Assembly: GCF_029968095.1 (NCBI RefSeq)
Contig: NZ_JASCIR010000013.1
Coordinates: forward strand, 103,880 to 167,879
DNA length: 64,000 nucleotides
Source: Streptomyces solicavernae
GTDB taxonomy: Bacteria > Actinomycetota > Actinomycetes > Streptomycetales > Streptomycetaceae
Reading direction: 5' to 3'
Shown here: positions 61,172-64,000 of the stretch, one piece after another
Position numbering within the stretch: the first letter of the stretch is position 1
Layout of the letters: every line of letters begins with the position of its first letter
Program-made: the position numbers and the translations under genes
Notes under the pieces: generated by a model
What the model saw: the letters and a program-made list of their open reading frames with translations, nothing else
What the model was told of the DNA's origin: nothing
The model's database searches: none

Positions 61172-62707
61172 ATGTATCCAGGTGCCCATCTCGCGACGGA
61201 CCCGCACCGCGCCGCCGTCGTCATGGCCGCGTCGGGTGACCGGCTGACCTACGCCGAGCTGGAGGAGCGCTCCGTACGCCTGGCCCATGTGCTGCACACG
61301 GCGGGGCTGCGCCGCGGCGATGTGGTCGCGTTGCTGACCGACAACTCGGTCCGCGCGTACGAGGTGTACTGGGCCGCGGTCCGGTCGGGCCTGTACATCA
61401 CCCTCGTCAACAGCCACCTCGGCGCGTCCGAGGTGGCCTACATCGTCGGGGACTCCGGCGCCGCCGCGCTGGTGGTGTCGCACGCGCTCGCCGGTCTGGC
61501 GGAGGAGGTGCGCGACCACACCCCCGCGGTGCGGCTCCGGCTGGCCTACGGCGGCCCCGTCGACGGGTACGAGGAGTACGACGCCGCCCTGGCCGCCGCC
61601 TCCGCCGAGCCGCCCGCCGACCAGCCCCGGGGCGCCGACCTGCTCTACTCCTCGGGAACGACCGGCCGGCCCAAGGGAATCCGCCCGGAGCTGCCGGACC
61701 GCCAGGTGGGGGAGCCCGGCGACGCCCTGGTCGAACTCCTGCGGACGTTCTACGGGTTCGACCGCGACACGGTCTACCTGTCCCCGGCGCCGGTGTACCA
61801 CGCCGCACCTCTCCGGTACGGGGCCTGCGTACACGCGCTCGGCGGCACCGTCGTGATGATGGAACGCTTCGACGCCGAGGGCGCGTTGGCGGCGATCGAG
61901 CGCCACCGGGTGACGCACAGCCAGTGGGTGCCGACCATGTTCATCCGGATGCTGCGGCTCCCGGAGAAGACGCGCACCGCGTACGACCTCTCCAGCCACC
62001 GGGCGGCCGTGCACGCCGCCGCCCCCTGCCCGCCCGACGTCAAGCACGCGATGCTCGACTGGTGGGGTCCGGTCCTCTACGAGTACTACGCCTCGACCGA
62101 AGGCATCGGCATGACGTTCATCACCTCCGAGGAGTGGCTCGGCCGGCCCGGATCGGTGGGCCGGGCCCTGCTCGGGGAGCTGCGCATCTGCGACGAGGAG
62201 GGGCGGACGCTGCCCGCCGGGGAGACCGGCACGATCTACTTCGCGCGCGAGGAGGCCCAGTTCGCCTACCTGGGGGACGCCGAGAAGACCGCGGCCGCGC
62301 ACCACCCGGACCATCCGACCTGGGCGACCGTCGGCGACGTCGGCCATGTCGACGACGACGGCTACCTGTTCCTCACCGACCGCAAAGCGTTCATGATCAT
62401 CTCGGGTGGGGTGAACATCTACCCGCAGGAGGTGGAGGGTGTGCTCGCCCTGCATCCCGATGTCGTCGACGTCGCGGTGATCGGCGTGCCGGACCCCGAG
62501 ATGGGCGACTCGGTCAAGGCGGTCGTCCAGGCCTCGCCCGACGCCCTTCCCGGTCCGGAACTGGAGCGGCAGCTCATCGAGTACGTCCGCTCCCGCATCG
62601 CGCACTACAAGGCCCCGCGCAGCGTCGACTTCGTCGACGAACTCCCGCGCACGCCCACCGGAAAGCTGGTCAAGGGCACGCTCAAGGCGCGCTACGGCGC
62701 TACGTGA
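61172..62707 (+). CDS. Acyl-CoA synthetase, AMP-forming
   Basis: A 511-residue adenylate-forming ligase that would activate a fatty or aromatic acid to its CoA thioester. Motifs: P-loop LLYSSGTTGRPKGIRPE, YEYYASTEG, the hinge DRKAFMIISGGVNIYPQEVE, and the C-terminal lysine in RTPTGKLVKGTL. GACGGAGGGATCCC precedes ATG 61172. It works with the acyl-CoA dehydrogenase upstream. Confidence 0.92.
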   Translation: MYPGAHLATDPHRAAVVMAASGDRLTYAELEERSVRLAHVLHTAGLRRGDVVALLTDNSVRAYEVYWAAVRSGLYITLVNSHLGASEVAYIVGDSGAAALVVSHALAGLAEEVRDHTPAVRLRLAYGGPVDGYEEYDAALAAASAEPPADQPRGADLLYSSGTTGRPKGIRPELPDRQVGEPGDALVELLRTFYGFDRDTVYLSPAPVYHAAPLRYGACVHALGGTVVMMERFDAEGALAAIERHRVTHSQWVPTMFIRMLRLPEKTRTAYDLSSHRAAVHAAAPCPPDVKHAMLDWWGPVLYEYYASTEGIGMTFITSEEWLGRPGSVGRALLGELRICDEEGRTLPAGETGTIYFAREEAQFAYLGDAEKTAAAHHPDHPTWATVGDVGHVDDDGYLFLTDRKAFMIISGGVNIYPQEVEGVLALHPDVVDVAVIGVPDPEMGDSVKAVVQASPDALPGPELERQLIEYVRSRIAHYKAPRSVDFVDELPRTPTGKLVKGTLKARYGAT

Positions 62708-62789
62708 AGCGACCGGGTCCGTTCAGAATCCGTTCGGGAAGGGCCGCCGGGCCCCGCCCTGGGCATGCCGGGCCTTGCCCTGGGCAACC

Positions 62790-62938
62790 TCACCCGACGG
62801 CCCATTCACCCGTGAACACCGGCTCCCCCTTCTCCCGGAACGCCGCCAACGCCGCGGGCGCGTCCGCGGTCGCGAAGTTGACCGACTGGGCGCGCGCCTC
62901 GCTCGCCAGCGCGTCCCGCAGCGTACGGTCCGCGCTGG
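62790..62938 (-). pseudogene. Relic: C-terminal end of an enoyl-CoA hydratase/isomerase
   Basis: One minus-strand frame reads ALASEARAQSVNFATADAPA then ALAAFREKGEPVFTGEWAVG and a stop at 62790. This is the standard C-terminus of crotonase-family enzymes. The catalytic two thirds of the protein are missing; the break falls near 62940 where an unrelated plus-strand fragment begins. Confidence 0.6.
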
Positions 62939-62943
62939 CCGAC

Positions 62944-63293
62944 TTCCTGCTCTCCCAGAACGGCTCGAACGGTACGACGTGGCCGAGGTCCTGCCCGCCC
63001 ACGAGTACCGCTTCCGCCGCCTCGACCAGCGTCTCGTCCAGATGGCGCAGCACCACACCGAACGCCTCGCGGAGACCTGCGCCGCCGTCCGCGGAGCCCC
63101 CGGCACCACCGGCTGGGAGCTCGCCGCCCGTCTCGAATGGTCCCGCCCCTGGGGGCAGTTCGGCATCCAGCAGCGACGCTTCGCCCTGGGCGAGACCCTG
63201 GCCCACCTCAAGCTCCTCGCGGCCCGCGGCGAGGTCGTCGAGAGCGGGCGCGAGCCGGCCCGGTGGTTCCCTGCGGAGTCCATGAGCGGATGA
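62944..63293 (+). pseudogene. Relic: C-terminal domain of an MBL-fold metallo-hydrolase
   Basis: The plus frame reads LERYDVAEVLPAHEYRFRRL, then a winged-helix region with GTTGWELAARLEWSRPW and ALGETLAHLKLLAARGEV, ending at a stop at 63293. This is the last third of a metallo-beta-lactamase-fold protein with the BLACT winged-helix domain; the metal site HxHxDH and the N-terminal domain are absent. Directly adjoins the opposite-strand hydratase relic. Confidence 0.68.
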
Positions 63294-63546
63294 GGGAGGG
63301 CGGCTGCCGACGGCTCTCCTCGCACGCGGAGCCCCCCGCCGTTGTCCGATGCCCGAGGCCCCGCGACCGCCCCGTCGAGGGGAGCAGTCGGGCAGAGGCC
63401 GCCGTCGCCGAACTGCTGGAGAACCGGGTGGCGTTCCGGAACCGGGTCCGTCTGCGCTGAACACGGCCCCGTGCCCGGCACCCGGCCGTGCTCGCGGCCG
63501 CGTGGCCACCGCGACGACGGCGGCCGCACACCGGCGCCTGAGGTGT

Positions 63547-63744
63547 TCAGCAGATGTCGATGGCAGCCGTGAAGTCGCTCCAGCAGGTCAGCGGCCTTGC
63601 GACGCTCTCTTCGGCCGGTGCCGCGACTGCCTGCCCGGACTGCGGTACGGCGGACCGATCCTGGGGTACCGCGGCCGGGATCACGAACGCGACCGTGCCG
63701 AGCACGGCCGCACCCAGCAGGCCCCTGCGGATCTTGCTCTTCAT
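63547..63744 (-). CDS. Small secreted protein with two cysteines
   Basis: A 65-residue protein starting at ATG 63744 behind GAGGGGTGAGG. A basic N-terminus and hydrophobic core (LLGAAVLGTVAFVIPAAV) form a signal peptide, with cleavage likely near residue 25-43. The mature part ends TCWSDFTAAIDIC, the last residue being cysteine, allowing one disulfide. No family recognised. The gap 63294-63546 before it holds no gene I can support. Confidence 0.6.
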   Translation of the reverse strand: MKSKIRRGLLGAAVLGTVAFVIPAAVPQDRSAVPQSGQAVAAPAEESVARPLTCWSDFTAAIDIC

Positions 63745-63820
63745 GCCTCACCCCTCTGTCTACGGCGCGGTGTTGCCGCAGCGCACTCTGCGCGGCACCA
63801 GGAAACACGCCGCTGCCGCG

Positions 63821-63864
63821 CGGAGGGAAGACCCTTCGGGCAGGGCCGAAGGGTCTTCCCTCCG
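63821..63864 (-). terminator. Strong terminator hairpin
   Basis: A perfect 19-bp stem (63821-63839 with 63846-63864) and a 6-base loop. It lies 42 bp after the stop of the partial gene at the window edge and upstream of the small secreted protein gene, so it probably ends the former. Confidence 0.85.
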
Positions 63865-63906
63865 TGGCCGTGTGGCACAGGGGGCGTGTGCGGAGGGCGG
63901 GGTGGG

Positions 63907-64000
63907 TCAGGCGTTGATCTTGGTCTTCGGGTCGGTGGTGTCCTCGGGCTTGGGCTGGGGGTTGGTGGTGGGGGTGGTGCGGGGGCGGCGGCGTTCGCGG
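63907..64000 (-). CDS. C-terminal end of an unidentified protein (runs off window)
   Basis: The last 30 codons of a minus-strand gene: a basic start (RERRRPRTTPTTN) then PQPKPEDTTDPKTKINA and a stop. A Pro/Thr/Lys-rich tail of this kind gives no family. Its frame is supported by codon-position GC bias and by the hairpin downstream. Confidence 0.55.
   Translation of the reverse strand, partial: RERRRPRTTPTTNPQPKPEDTTDPKTKINA

Noticed and set aside
63290..63460. A 56-codon plus-strand ORF ending AELLENRVAFRNRVRLR.
   Set aside because: No ribosome site of note, no recognised family, and it lies just after a gene relic; the tail might be another fragment but I cannot identify it.
1..64000. tRNA, rRNA, riboswitches, phage attachment sites, toxin-antitoxin pairs or NRPS/PKS genes.
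   Set aside because: I looked for conserved cores of these on both strands and saw none that could be supported.

Overview
The window is high-GC actinobacterial DNA, most likely a Streptomyces chromosome. Evidence: strong third-position G/C bias in all real genes, frequent GTG starts behind GGAGG-type ribosome sites, Tat and lipobox exports, and gene families typical of Streptomyces (DUF3516-type helicase, DUF305/DUF6153 pair, ROK and IclR regulators). No rRNA, tRNA, CRISPR array, intact insertion sequence or secondary-metabolite assembly line is visible.

Layout. 1-9 kb: a cut-off DEAD/DEAH helicase, a YdjM-like membrane hydrolase, an SDR, a two-gene ABC exporter whose subunits carry complementary defects in their ATP sites, and an L,D-transpeptidase-like lipoprotein. 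9.3-12.4 kb: a DctA-type carrier convergent with a Tat-exported GH109-like oxidoreductase, with a shared hairpin between them. 12.8-18.1 kb: a FAD/Fe-S D-lactate-dehydrogenase-like protein and its MarR regulator, divergent from an ABC exporter over a perfect inverted repeat. 18.4-21.6 kb: an MltG-like protein, a flavin monooxygenase, decayed remains of an alkanesulfonate (ssu) locus and a YjbQ protein.

21.6-32.8 kb: the most remarkable part. A 632-residue regulator fuses a complete but catalytically broken IS630-type transposase to a GntR/FCD regulator. It is divergent from a seven-gene operon (MFS permease, Ser/Cys proline-racemase-family enzyme, RidA, D-amino-acid-type oxidase, P5C dehydrogenase, StcD-like flavin/Fe-S reductase, SDR) that should break down proline derivatives.

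33-39.9 kb: probable metal-linked proteins (DUF305, DUF6153, a His/Met-rich membrane peptide), then an ABC-2 exporter and a two-component system. The peptide and the exporter share a duplicated promoter. 34.5-49.4 kb also holds two nearly identical IclR regulators and copies of a GTTC-N7-GAAC palindrome that mark a catabolic regulon: MFS permease, ketopentenoate hydratase, FMN monooxygenase plus flavin reductase, aldehyde dehydrogenase and amine oxidase. A decayed copy of the aldehyde dehydrogenase still sits behind one such palindrome.

49.8-55.8 kb: a sugar ABC importer with a Gfo/Idh/MocA dehydrogenase and a ROK regulator. 56.3-59.7 kb: a glutamate-type ABC importer. 59.8-62.7 kb: acyl-CoA dehydrogenase and acyl-CoA synthetase, with a thiolase cut down to a 12-codon stub between them. 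62.8-64 kb: fragments of an enoyl-CoA hydratase and a metallo-beta-lactamase-fold protein, a small secreted protein and a partial gene.

Two themes recur. Short tandem repeats (8-46 bp units) fill many intergenic gaps, several starting at or just after a stop codon. Several of the longer gaps hold recognisable gene relics, so this segment records repeated gene loss by deletion.
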